64,000 bases of DNA from Charina bottae (taxonomy: Eukaryota > Chordata > Lepidosauria > Squamata > Charinaidae). Positions within the stretch are counted from its first letter, which is position 1, and each line of letters opens with the position of its first letter. Below are positions 10,293-21,900 of the stretch, in pieces. A program made the position numbers and the translations under genes. The notes below the pieces were generated by a model. That model did not search any database. It saw only the letters and a program-made list of their open reading frames with translations, and was not told the origin of the DNA. Location: contig JALMGJ010000013.1 of the NCBI GenBank assembly GCA_023362775.1, positions 25,584,274-25,648,273 of the forward strand. The letters are read 5' to 3'.

Positions 10293-13200
10293 GGAGCAGA
10301 CGCGGAGCTGTGAGTCTTGGGGCTTGGTTTTAGAGTCTAGACCCCCACCTCTACATACCACCCCTACGTTCCATCTGGTAGGGGGCCGGTTAGAGGAACC
10401 CCAGGTTTCCAAACCATCGGATTCCTGTGGGCTTTAATTGTGTGCTCCGGAGAACGGAGTTTGGAGAACGGAGGAAGAGAGCAAAATTCGGTGGCTGCAG
10501 CTCCCGGTCAGAGAACTGGGGTGCTAATTGGGGGGCAGACCTGGAGTCCAGACCCTACCTTGTTTGCCATCTGGTGGGGAGAAGCAGCGGTGGAGCTCGA
10601 CGGAGTGTTTGAGTTTGTTCAAACTCTCTGTTTGGGGCGTGAAGCTCGGCAGTACGGAGGTTCTCAGCGCGCCTGTAACGGCCGGGAGCGTTTCTGCTTT
10701 TCCTGAGCTGGCGGGAGGCTGCATTGGCTGGAGGATTGGCGGGGCGGGGCGGCCTTGGCTGGTCCCGGGTGGCATTTGGCTTGTGACCTTTGGGGTGGTG
10801 GTCTTTTTGGCCCCCTCGACGAGTGTCCTGGGCGAACGGCCAGTGGATCTTGGCGCGAAGGACCTTCAGACATCTGAATAGGCCGGACCCTTAACCACTA
10901 TTGGATTATCTGAACGACAAGCCCCAATGCGGCATTATAGTACAACTTGGACTTCCCCCTACTCTGCTAATGTTTTAATTGGACTCAGGAGATGTCGGAG
11001 ATCGGGTCGACTTGGGAGAAGAAACCCGAGACTCAGACATTGGACGTTGGGCTGGCTTTAATATATTTTGCCAGAAGGACTAACATCATAGAGGACTGTT
11101 TGTTAGAACATAATGACTTGGAGTGATCCATTTCTTCCTTCCCAGGCAAGCGGCAGTGGGTTGGGTCCCTTGGTGTGAGTGTTGGCCCCACAGTAGGTGA
11201 GAGATACTGGGTGGGGGCTAGGAGTGTTTGTTTGTGTGTTTGAGTGCTCCCTGAGAGTTTCTCAGTGGGGTAGGAATGATTGAGATGCCCCTCCTCCACT
11301 AGTGAGAGGAGTTGAGGGGGGTGCATAGTATAAGTGTTAGTAGTGTATGTAAGGGAGTGGTTGGGATCCCAACAGTGCCGAGAGCGTGAGCTGGTGCACT
11401 GGGGGGGTCCCTCCGCTGCCTAGGATTGAATGTGATTGAGAGAACGAGTGTGTGGGGCAAGGGACCTATGTTTAGACCCAGGATTTCCGGGGGTTCGGGA
11501 GTGGAGGCTACCGACCTAGGAAGCTCTGGGGGCCGCAGGGCGGGCCAACTGATAAAAGTGGTGACGGGTCGGGGATGTTATAACGGGAACTGGAGGGCAG
11601 GCCATCATCGGGGAAGACGCCCCCGGTGTTTGTTACCGGTGGCGTGTTCCGGCCCTCCAAGTTCATTCCCAGGCCCTGGACGACAGATCCTTGAGGGCCC
11701 TGGTCTCCGGCTGCTGCTCGTCAATGCCAGGTCGGTGAACAACAAGGCCCCTCTCATATGCGATTTGATCGCAGAGGAGGGGGCAGACCTGGCTTGTATC
11801 ACCGAGACCTGGCTGGGCCCTGAGGGAGGGGTTGCCCTCTCGGAAATGTGCCCAGTCGGGTTTCAGGTGTGGCACCAGCCGAGACACCGGGGCAGGGGAG
11901 GTGGGGTGGCGGTTGTCATCCGAGAGTCTCTAATGGCTCACAGGGGCATTGCTCCACAAGTGGCCGGTTGTGAGACCGTTTTTTAAGTTGGGCTCCCGAG
12001 AACAGTTGGGAGTGTTGCTGCTATACCAGCCTCCCTGCTGCGTAGCAACCTCGCTGCCTGAGCTGCTGGAGGCCGTGTTGGGGTTGGCAGTGGAGTTCCC
12101 CAGACTTATGGTTTTGGGGGACTTCAACCTGCCTTCCCTGGGACGGACCTCGGAAGCAGCTCGGGAGTTCATGGCTACCATGGCAGCCATGGGCCTGTCC
12201 CAGATAATTAGGGACCCGACTAGAGACAGTGGCCTCACCCCGGACTTGGTTTTCTTGTCTGAGCAATGGCAAAGTGATCTGAGGGGGAGTTAGACCTGTC
12301 CCCGTTGTCATGGTCAGACCACGCCCTGGTGACTTTGAAACTCTTGTGTACCGCCCCACTCCGCAGGGAGGCTGGACCCATTCGATTGGTCCGCCCCCGG
12401 CGACTGATGGACCCTATGAGGTTTCAGAGGGAGCTGGGGAGTATACCCGAGGATCTGTTGCACGGTCTGGCAGAGGCCCTGGCGGCAGCCTGGAATAGAG
12501 AGGCCGCCAGGGCCCTGGATAGGATCGTGCCTGTGCGACCTCTCCTCCCTCATTCGGCCCGTCACTCCCCGTGGTTTACGGAGGAGTTGAGGGTTTTGAA
12601 GGGGGTTAAGAGACATCTGGAGTGCCGCTGGAAGAAGACAAAGACTGAACCTGATTGGACACAAGCTAGAGCCGCTGTTAAGGCCTACCTTGTGGTGGTA
12701 AGAGCGGCGAAACGTATATATTTCTCCGCTCTTATTGCCTCCGCAGAATGCCAACCGACGACCCTGTTTAAGATTACGAGATCTCTGTTAGGTCAATCAA
12801 AACCAATGACCTATTTACAGGGTCGATCGGAGTTTTCCGAGCATCTGCAGGAGAAAATTGCTCAGATCCATTCTAAGTTGGACTCTACGTGTGATACACG
12901 GTCTGGGGAGATGACGGAGGCACGTACTTACTCTGTTATCTGGGAACAGTTCGATCCTGTTGGACCTGAGGAAGTGGACAGAGTCCCCCGGATTGTGAAG
13001 GCCACCACTTGTTATTTAGATCCATGTCCCTCCTGGCTAGTAAAATCGGCCCGGGAGGTGACTTATGGTTGGGTCCAGGCGATGATTAATGCATCTCTGG
13101 GGGAGGGAGTGTTTCCAGCGGCCTTTAAGGAGGCCCTGATGCACCCCCTCCTCAAGTCGTCCCTGGACCCTACTGTTCTGGACAATTTTTGTCCAGTTTC

Positions 13201-14704
13201 CCACCTCCCCTTTTTAGGGAAGGTTGTGGAGAAAGTGGTGGTGACACAACTCCAGAGGATTCTGGATGAAACGGATTATTTAGACCCCTTTCAGTCAGGT
13301 TTCAGGCCGGGATATGGGATGGAGACTGCATTGGTCGCGCTTATGGATGATCTCTGGCAAGGACGGGATGGTGGTAGTGCATCCATCCTTATCCTTTTAG
13401 ATCTCTCAGCGGCTTTTGATACCATCGACCATGGTATCCTTTTGGGACGGCTCAGGGAGTTGGGGGTGGGCGGTGTGGTTCTGCAGTGGTTCGCCTCCTT
13501 CCTCCAGGGCCGTTCCCAATCAGTGATGATAGGGGAGGAGAGATCTGACCCACGGCCCCTCCTATGTGGGGTGCCACAGGGTTCGGTGCTCTCCCCTCTC
13601 CTATTTAACATCTATATGAAGCCGCTGGGTGAGATCATCCGTCACCACGGGATGAAATACCATCTATATGCTGATGATACACAGCTGTATATCTATCCCG
13701 GGTGAAGTAAGTGATGCAGTTGCCACCCTATCTCAGTGTCTGGAGGCTGTGGGGGCCTGGATGGGGAACAACAGGCTTCGACTGAACCCTAGTAAGATGG
13801 AGTGGCTGTGGATTGATGGCCGCTCGGGTTCTAGGAAGTTGTCATCTTTGGCTCTAGAGGGGGTTGCACTACCCCATTCGGAGCCAGTGCGGAATCTGGG
13901 GGTTCTCCTGGACTCACGATTCCTGCTGGAAGAGCAGGTGGCAGTCATGGCCAGGAGGGCCTTTGCACAACTTCGGATTGTGCACCAGTTACGCCCTTTC
14001 CTGGACCGAGATGCCCTCCGAACAGTCACTCATGCCCTTGTCATCTCCCACATAGACTATTGTAATGCGCTCTACATGGGGCTACCCTTGAGGAGTATCC
14101 GGAAGCTTCAACTGGTCCAGAATGCGGCTGCACGGACAATTATTGGGGCCAGAAGATCGGCCCATGTGACACCGTTGTTACGCGAGCTGCATAGGGTACC
14201 GGTTTGCTTCCGGGTACAATTCAAGGTGTTGGTTATCACCTTTAAAGCCCTACATGGCATAGGACTAGGTTACCTGATGAACCGTCTCATCCCCAGAACA
14301 TCGACTCGTCCCACCCATTCAGCCAGAGAGGGCTTGCTGCAGACCCAATCGATTAAAGAGTTCCACCTAGCGGGGTCCAGGAAGCGGGCCTTCTCTGCAG
14401 TTGCACCCGCCCTTTGGAATATCTTACGCCCGGAGCCGAGGCTGATTTCCTCGCTCCCAGCCTTCCGGAAAGGCTTAAAGACCTGGTTTTGCCGTCTTGC
14501 CTGGGAGGGAAATGCCAACAGTTCCTCTTGGGGATGGTTGGTCCCTTGAAGCCTCCCAGTATCTTATTTTAACATTTTACCCTTGGAATTCATATTATGT
14601 ATTGTTGTAATTTTATATTTCTTTTAATTCTATTTTATTGCGCACCGCCCAGGGTCCCCGCTGGGGGAGATGGGCGGTAATATAAATTTAATAAAATAAA
14701 TAAA
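10293..14704 (+). mobile_element. Nearly full-length CR1/L2-superfamily LINE, inactive
   Basis: An 8-bp direct repeat, TATTATGG, flanks it (10285-10292 and 14705-14712), so the element is 4.4 kb. The GC-rich 5' region to about 11,400 has no clear ORF1. An endonuclease-reverse transcriptase follows in broken frames. The 3' end is a hairpin (ACCGCCCA pairing with TGGGCGGT) and a short ATAAA tail. The endonuclease and RT motifs place it in the CR1/L2/Jockey superfamily. The exact clade needs a tree. Confidence 0.85.
11690..14549 (+). pseudogene. LINE endonuclease-reverse transcriptase, broken by frameshifts
   Basis: Endonuclease start (LLLVNARSVNNKAP, DLACITETWL) in frame 11426-11986. It continues in 11949-12293 (LMVLGDFNLPS), then 12305-13705 with RT blocks (LDLSAAFDTIDH, GVPQGSVLSPLLFNIY, YADD). 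The C-terminal part lies in 13668-14549 (HIDYCNALYMGLP, ALWNILRPE). At least three frame changes separate the pieces, so no full enzyme can be made. Confidence 0.85.
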
Positions 14705-15359
14705 TATTATGGCTGTGGAATGTGATGAATAGATTCTCCAATCTTTTAACTGCTGAAATATCAGTTTTTGTTTTGAGAGATGAACCTTTCAATGAGTGGT
14801 TCCCTCTCATTAGCATATTTAACCCTCTGAACTATTAATTAAAAATGAGGGGGAAAACATTTTCCCTTATTCCAACAAATCTTGGCACGGGAAAGTTGTA
14901 TTACTCTCTAATAAAACTACCAGAGCCGCAATTTCCCTAAATTTAAGTCAGTATGACCACAAAATAGGACACTTTCAGCTGGAGCCACAAAACCCACTCA
15001 GTGGCACTTGGCTGATCTACATGGAGCTAATGAAAGGGGTTCGTACCACAAAGGAAAAAAGAACCACCATCACCAATCCTATTTGGGCTGGGTGCAGCGT
15101 ATAGAACAATAACAAGTGTTATTCTCAGCCGGCTTGATTTAAGCTAGTTCAGCAACCTCGCCCTCTGCGATTGATGAGAGGGTTTGGTGCCTCATGAATT
15201 AATTTTAAACCGCCGTGGGAATATACCCCTCGTGCCTTTCTTTATACAAGCAGGTATTCGTCCTGAGTAACCCTGCATCCTCTCCCTCACGCCCGTCTCG
15301 CCTCAGGCTTCCCTGCCCGCTTTTCCTCGCTTCTTTTTCCTCGCTTTCGCGCCTTCCCA

Positions 15360-16250
15360 ATCCCTCCTCCCAAAATGGTGGCATCTCTTCCTTTTCCCGC
15401 CAAAATAGTTAAAAAAAGGGGGGGGCGAAAGACAAAAGTCGCCGCGGCCCTGAGGCGTCCCCCGGCAGCAAGCCCCGCCCCTTTCCGCCACGGGCGGACT
15501 CGGGCGCGTGGGCGGCGCCTCGCCGCGGGCGGAGGGGGCGTGGCGCGAGACGACGGGTAAAGCAGTCCGCCCGCCCGCCCGCCTGCCCGCCCTTGTCCTC
15601 TTAGCCTCGCGCTTCCTTCCCCCTCTGCCTTCTCAGAAAGGGGCGGTTCCACTTCGGATCCCCCCACTTTAGGGAAACAGCAGCCTTCGCTCCTCCCCTC
15701 TCAGGTGCAGGTGCAACCGCCCCACCCTCAAGCAGGACCGAAAGGCAGCTTCATTTCCCCCCCCCCGCGTCTCTTCAGGGTAACCCTCCTCCAAGAGTGG
15801 GAACAGCCTTTCTCCACCACCCCCGTCTCGTGTCATAGGTGTGTCTCAGTGCGTGCAACAACGTCCCCGTTTCCCAGCAAAACCGGGGGGGGGGTGTCAC
15901 AGCCTAGCGCTCCCCCTTTAGGAACAAGCAAAAGAGGCCTCCTCTGGGCCTGTGGTAAGGGGCCACCCCCCCGCCCCCCAGCTTTCAAGCAAGGAGCAAC
16001 CCCGGTTACAAATGGTGGTGGCAGCGGCTAGGCCTCTGCTAGGTTTGTGCAAAAGGCTGTTTCTCGGCTCTCCCCAGCAGCGGCTCGCTTGGCAGGAGGA
16101 GGAGGCCTCAAGCCATTGCACAGCCTTGCTTCAGTGGGGCCCCTGCAAGCCAGGGAAGGGTGCTTTGGGCCTCCCAGGGGGGAGCTGGAAGATGCCCCCC
16201 CAGCCCGTTTGTGTGGTGGGGCGCCCAGGTTTGTGAGGGTGTGAAAACGT
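15360..16250. promoter_or_regulatory. CpG-rich segment, likely ZNF541 promoter (possibly bidirectional)
   Basis: CpG-dense sequence in an otherwise AT-rich area, 2.3-3.2 kb upstream of the first ZNF541 coding exon. An E2F-type site (TTTTCCCGCCAAAA) lies at 15392-15405, next to a YY1-like AAAATGGTGG at 15372-15381. A donor-like ACGG|GTAAAG at 15553-15562 could close a non-coding first exon. A second donor (GTAAGG) starts at 15955. Germline genes of this class are commonly silenced in the soma through E2F6 sites, so the E2F site fits, but that is inference. The segment may also drive a minus-strand gene to the left. Confidence 0.55.
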
Positions 16251-17049
16251 GTTTAAGCTGGCCTTGAAGGGAAGGAAACCCCGGTGCTTTTGGAAATCCA
16301 TTTTCTGAAGTATGGAACCCAGTCCTTAAATGGGTCTCCTTAAGATCCAGAAGGACACGGGCTGATAAAGTAAACGAGAAAATTTGAGGAAAAATACGGA
16401 ATATTTTATTGCCAAGAAATAGGCTATTGTTCCCTGTACTTTGATTTGTGGATTGAATTGAAGATCTTTCTATGGGTGGCTGCAGGCCTTACTTCAAAAC
16501 AACTCTGGAGAATTTCAGATTCTGTTGCGCATCTTTTAAAACCACTTTTTATAAAATTTTGCAGTTTTGCTTTTCTATTTTTCCCTCTAAATAATCAGAT
16601 TTTTAGTTTGGTCATAGACCAGCATAATTTCCTTTAAACATTTGCTTTATTTCTATCAGAGTTCAGACTAGCAGTTCTTTAGTTATTTTTTAAAAAAAAT
16701 AAAGTACTATCCTGAAAATCAATATAATGCAAGTGAGTATCTAGCATCTTGAATGGCAGATAATTTAAAGATTTTGGTTGATTAATCTTCCTGCTGTTCA
16801 AGTGATGTTTTTAAACAAACTTGCATGTCACAAAGCCCCCCCTCCCCATGCCTAGTATGAGTGCCTTTTTCGTATTTTAAAATACAGTTTATGAAAAATA
16901 AGGCATTTTCAGTTTTTAAAAAACTATACAGGTTTATTTCAACATTCAGTTCTCTTTCCCAGGCCTAGAATTATTGCTGCTTCCAGAGCCATCCTAAACA
17001 GAAAAATGGCAGACTTTCTAAATTAACTTTCTCTGATTTAACCCTAAAT

Positions 17050-17320
17050 CAGAGCTTTCCAAACTGTGTGTGGCGACACAAAAGTGTGTCGCCACACACA
17101 GTCTGGTGTGTCGCCACACAACCCGGAAGCGCTGATCATCATCAGCGCTTCCGGGTTTTCCCGCGGCGACACACCAACTGCAGCGTGCAAAATGCGAAAG
17201 CGGCAGCAGCGCTTGCAGGTTTTTGCGCGCTGCCGCAAGGACGGCACTTCTGGGTTTTCCCGTGGCGACACACCAACACCGGTTGGTGTGTCGCTGCGGG
17301 AAAAACTTTGGAAAGCCCTG
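17050..17320 (+). mobile_element. hAT MITE family A, copy 2
   Basis: 271 bp, same orientation and closely matching copy 1. Target duplication CCCTAAAT/CTCTAAAT (17042-17049 and 17321-17328; 7 of 8). Confidence 0.9.
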
Positions 17321-18234
17321 CTCTAAATGATACTGAGGCAGTTAGCTTTGACAAGTGTCTGGTGGGAGAATTGCACAGCTCATAAGAGAATTGAAGTGTT
17401 TTTTATATTTGCATTGGCATATTGACTGAATTACGACATTGTTAGCACACCAAAACTACAGTGCAAAAAAATAGTTTATTTGCATTAACATTACTTGAAA
17501 ATAGTCACTGCTGTGAGATGGGCAGCCATATAAATTAGGTAAAAAATGTCCCCTAAAATTCTGGTTGCTATAAAAAATTTTTTCCTGTTTATATCAACTA
17601 TAATGAATTCCTCACCCCTTCACAGTTTTATAATATATCTTGTATCTATCTTTTTTGCTTTAACAAGCTTATCAATGTATCAATCGGTTAAGTACCTTGT
17701 TCAAAACTATCCCTATTCCAGTTTTATCTAGTGGTAAATGATTATAACAACAATAAAACGACAAGACATAAATGAAGAAGTATCTTAAGAACACAGGTTG
17801 TTTTTTAAAATACTAGTATACTTATGCTTGTTATATAGCTAAATTGATTAAAACTTCAGATTAAATACTGAATGCAGTTCTTCATAGTGAATGTGAATTA
17901 AAATTCCTTTTACTCTTTATTTTATGGACATTCCCAGGATTTTTCCAAAATGTATGCTATGGCCTAAAAATACAGATAATTGAACTTTTGCTCCTTTTTT
18001 TTCATTATTGGTATAAGACAAAAAAAAGTGCTGATGAATTTAGCTTTATTGCTAGTGAATGGCACCTATGAGTAAATGTTTAATTGAAGGACTTATAAAA
18101 GGGAAGAATTGATGAACTTTACTCCGCAAACTTCATGAATCTTCATGCATAATTTTGCATACATAAGTTATTTGCCCTGTTATCAAATTAAGAATACTGT
18201 TCCAGAGACAAAATAATAACACACATGCTTTAAA

Positions 18235-18460
18235 AAGTAATTTTTTGATTTATATACTGCCTTTCTTGTTAAGAGTACCCAGAGTGTTGCACAAAGCAAT
18301 AAAAGAATAGCATCATAATTAAAAATAAGATAGTATGCCAAAATGTTCATAAAACCACAGCAAACATAAAAACTGCAACAAAAAGCTACGCTAAAAGGGA
18401 CAAAGCTGTTTGGTGTAAGAAACAAATGGATTAAATAACTCTTCAGAAGTTCCGGTTTTT
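18235..18460 (-). mobile_element. Diverged LINE 3' fragment, minus strand
   Basis: ATATACTGCCTTTCTTG and ACCCAGAGTGTTGCACAA resemble the reversed 3' region. The open frame on the minus strand here is part of it, not a gene. Confidence 0.4.
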
Positions 18461-18584
18461 CCTTAGCAGAAACCATTAGTTTTGAATAGCTCTGCATGTT
18501 ACAATTTCATTGTCAATTATTGAATTCCTTAGACAATGTTGACTGAGACGTAGCCCCATTGTTTCTTTTTTTGTGTGTGTTTAG

Positions 18585-18925
18585 GGAACAACCTCAAATT
18601 CAGACCCAGAAGTGATTAGATATGGACCAGTACCATCTCAGCGATGACAGCTCACTCCATTCTGAAATGCAGCTCCCTGAGTTTTCTGGGAATCAGGCTT
18701 TGGACTGTAGTGATACATTCAGCCATGATCTTTGTCCAGATATGAGAGACATGATTTATTCTGGACTGAGCAATCTGGATGTGGATCCCAGCCTTTCAGC
18801 TACAAATATGAACAGTGATTCATTGGAAGACAACCTGGACACGCTGTCTTTGTATTCAGTAAAGGACTGTGATTCTGCTAAACTCCTTGATGATTGTGAT
18901 ACAGACTCACGACCACTTTTGCATG
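18585..18925 (+). CDS. ZNF541: ZNF541 first coding exon, with 5' UTR
   Basis: The exon follows a TG-rich acceptor ending at 18584. Positions 18585-18621 are untranslated and the start codon is at 18622 ([10 protein letters not shown]). The acidic N-terminus, including [11 protein letters not shown], is typical of ZNF541. The donor GTGAGT follows 18925 and leaves one base of a codon (phase 1). That base completes a Glu codon with the exon at 20419. Confidence 0.9.
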
Positions 18926-21900
18926 GTGAGTAATCCTGTGCAGAGCTAATGTAATATGTATAAGGGGAATTGTCTTACTTCAGGTATGTTTTCGAGTCTT
19001 TTGCCTTACTAAACTTTATTTCAGCTAAGGTAGTATTCCTTAGTTGGATGTTTTCCAGAATTGTTGGCATTTCAACTGTCCAGAATTCTCAGCCAGTATG
19101 GAGAAATAGCTGTGCCAGGAGGTTGTTTCCTAAATGTATATTCTGTATATACAAGGCTAATGGTAAAAGGAGAAGTAATTTTTATGTGATGGCACCAAGC
19201 TTTTGAACTGCCTTCCTCAGAGCAGCTCTTGTGGTATGTTCATAACAGTCCTCGGCATCTTGTGAAGTCTTTATTCTCCTTGATATTTTAAGAACCTTTA
19301 AATGTTTTTATGTATTGGTACTATTTTATATTGCTGCTGTTTTTATGTTGTGTCGCTATACTGCATTGCTTTTAATGCATTGCTGTAGGTTTTATCTTGC
19401 TTTATTATGTGCTCTTTTGTCATTGCTGACTGTTTTGTATTTTATGTTTCCGAAATAACTCTGGTTATTAAGGGGTCTAAAAGTAATAAATGAATAATTG
19501 CCAGAATTTAGCTCTGCATGTACATGTTAAACCATAGTCTGTGGTTTGAAAACCACTGGGGCTAAGCAAAAACCAAACCACAGTATGCCTTAGCATGCTA
19601 TATGTAACATTAAGCCATCCCGGTAAGCCATAATGTGGGTTCTTTGTTTTGGCTTAGCATGAACGCAACCTATATAGTTCGTTAATCATGGTTTAGTTTC
19701 TGGAAAGCACACATTGCTTCATATGTGTGAACCTCATAAATCCTGGAATTAATAATTTCTCCTACCATTTTTGCAGCACCTGATGTCTCAGACACTGCTT
19801 CTTCTCTTGGCACGTAAGATACAAATATAGAGCAGTTGTATCTACTGAAACATTTTGGGGTCCTTTTGTGTGCTTAACACAGTCTGTGAACCCTGCCTAA
19901 ATTTCTTATCTCGAATGCCAGAAGGCTTTATTACTTCATTAAGTTTTACCACAATCCTCCAAGGTAGGATAGCATTATCCCGATATTGCTGAGAAAGTTG
20001 CTTGTGTAGTTTGAACCTGAGTCTTCTGAGATCTCTCTGTTACTGTGTGCCTTGCACCAGAGACAGGGTAGATCAGCCGTTCTCAACCTTTTGACCCTGG
20101 AGGAACCCTTGAAATATTTTTCAGACTTCAGGGAACCCCTGCACATTCAGGCTCAAATAGAGGCCAGAAGTTACCAAATTATTATATTTGTTTCATGGGT
20201 AGGCCTGTCTATATGCACTAACAGTGTTCTTAAACTGAAAATAAAGAATGAAACTTACCTCTTTCATGGGAAGTTGCCCGAATTTGAAATAATTTTTTTA
20301 ATAAATGGTGATCTCCCAGGGAACCCCTAGGGACCTCTCGCGGAACCTGAGGGTGCCACGGAACCCTGGTTGAGAAACCCTGGTGTAGATGAACTAAAAG
20401 TTGGTATTACTCATTTAGAATTGGGGCTTCCTGCCCCTTCAGCGCCTAAAGAAGTGGAGCAAGGAGGCAGATCCGGTTCTGGCAGTGGAAAGAAAGGAAG
20501 ACCCCAGCAAAACTCGCTCCAAGCCCCTTTCTTGGATTGCAGCCTCTGCGGGAAGGTTTTCAGTAGCACCAGTTCTCTCAGTAAACACTATGTGACGCAT
20601 AGCCAGGAACGGAAGCATGTCTGTAAGATCTGCAGCAAGGCTTTTAAGCGACAGGACCACTTGTAGGTATCTTTTTGACCCAAATGATTTAAATGCTCTA
20701 TAGATAATAAGGGCTTCTGATGAACTCTGCTCAGCGCCCCACAGGTGCACACTGAGTGGGCACTCCATAGTAATACGTGATGTAATCTTTCTGTCATGAA
20801 AAATGCAAAGGTGCCAGTTTAGGAGTAGCTCTGCTTACTGTAGAATGGAGCTACTAGAATTCTACAGTGTACCACGTTTTCGTGTATTGTACAGCACTAG
20901 TTTAGTCTGGGTTCCAGGGATGAAGTGGCAGCTGAAGAAAAGAAGAAAGGTTTTCTAATGTTTGAAAAAAATTACTCCCCTAACAATTTGGAAGCAGTTG
21001 AGTGGTGGATTGTGGGAACAGGGATTGCACAGGAAAATACCATAAGCCAGAATAAGTTAAATTGCTAGCAAATTATTACTACTATTTCCCCTTACAACAT
21101 ATCCACCCTGCCATCTTTCTAGGAACCACAGCCCTCCTGTTGTTGAGGGGAAGTCACAAACTGAACAATTGGCATGAAAACTGGAGGCACGTAGTCGGTC
21201 TAGTGATCGTTGATAAATTTATGTTCGACGGTATCATTTCAGTCTGGAAGCAAAGGCAGATATGAGGGAATGTAACTCTAAACAGAAAAGCCCTTGTAGG
21301 TTGAAAGAAAGCCCATTGTGTCAGAAGGCTATGGTAGACTCTCTCACTTTGAGACCTGGTTTGAAATTTTTTTATGCATGGGGGAGTATTCAGCCCAATA
21401 AATCTTCACCTGCAGTGTGGAATGATACAGGGGGCTGGTTCACACATTGCTTATTCAGTCTTGCCTTCCTTGTCATTCTGTGAGCCCTGCCCATTTCTAG
21501 GATCAGAGCACTGAGGAGACAGTAATCAGAGAATCCTTTTGGCTGCTTAATCTGTCTTTGTTAGGAAGGCAGCTGATACATCCAGTGCTATAGGCTGCAC
21601 CATAATATTCCTTTTCTTGCATCATCGTATATAATTAATATATGATGATGGAGGTGATGTTAGTATTTGATAGCAATATTGGTTAAGCCTAGACTTTTCT
21701 TGCATGTTTCATGGTTTAATCTTTTATTTTTTTTAAAAAAAACCTCAGGAGTGGTCATATGCTGACACACCAAAAAACAAAGCCATTCATTTGCATAGAA
21801 CAAGGTTGCAATAAGAGCTACTCAGACCATCGATCGCTGCGCCGGCATTACGAAATGCATCATGGCTTGAGGTTGTTAAAGGATGATGAAGCATGTGAGG

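Noticed and set aside
12314..12754. Minus-strand open frame of 146 codons
   Set aside because: Shadow of the LINE reverse transcriptase frame on the opposite strand.
18183..18497. Minus-strand open frame of about 104 codons
   Set aside because: AT-rich, hydrophobic by composition, and overlaps a LINE 3' fragment. No splice or domain support.
19777..19815. Short exon-like piece (CACCTGATGTCTC...GGCAC) with AG before and GTAAGA after
   Set aside because: It would enter ZNF541 in phase 1 but leave in phase 2, and the next exon accepts only phase 1. Direct joining of 18925 to 20419 gives the expected LLHELGL.
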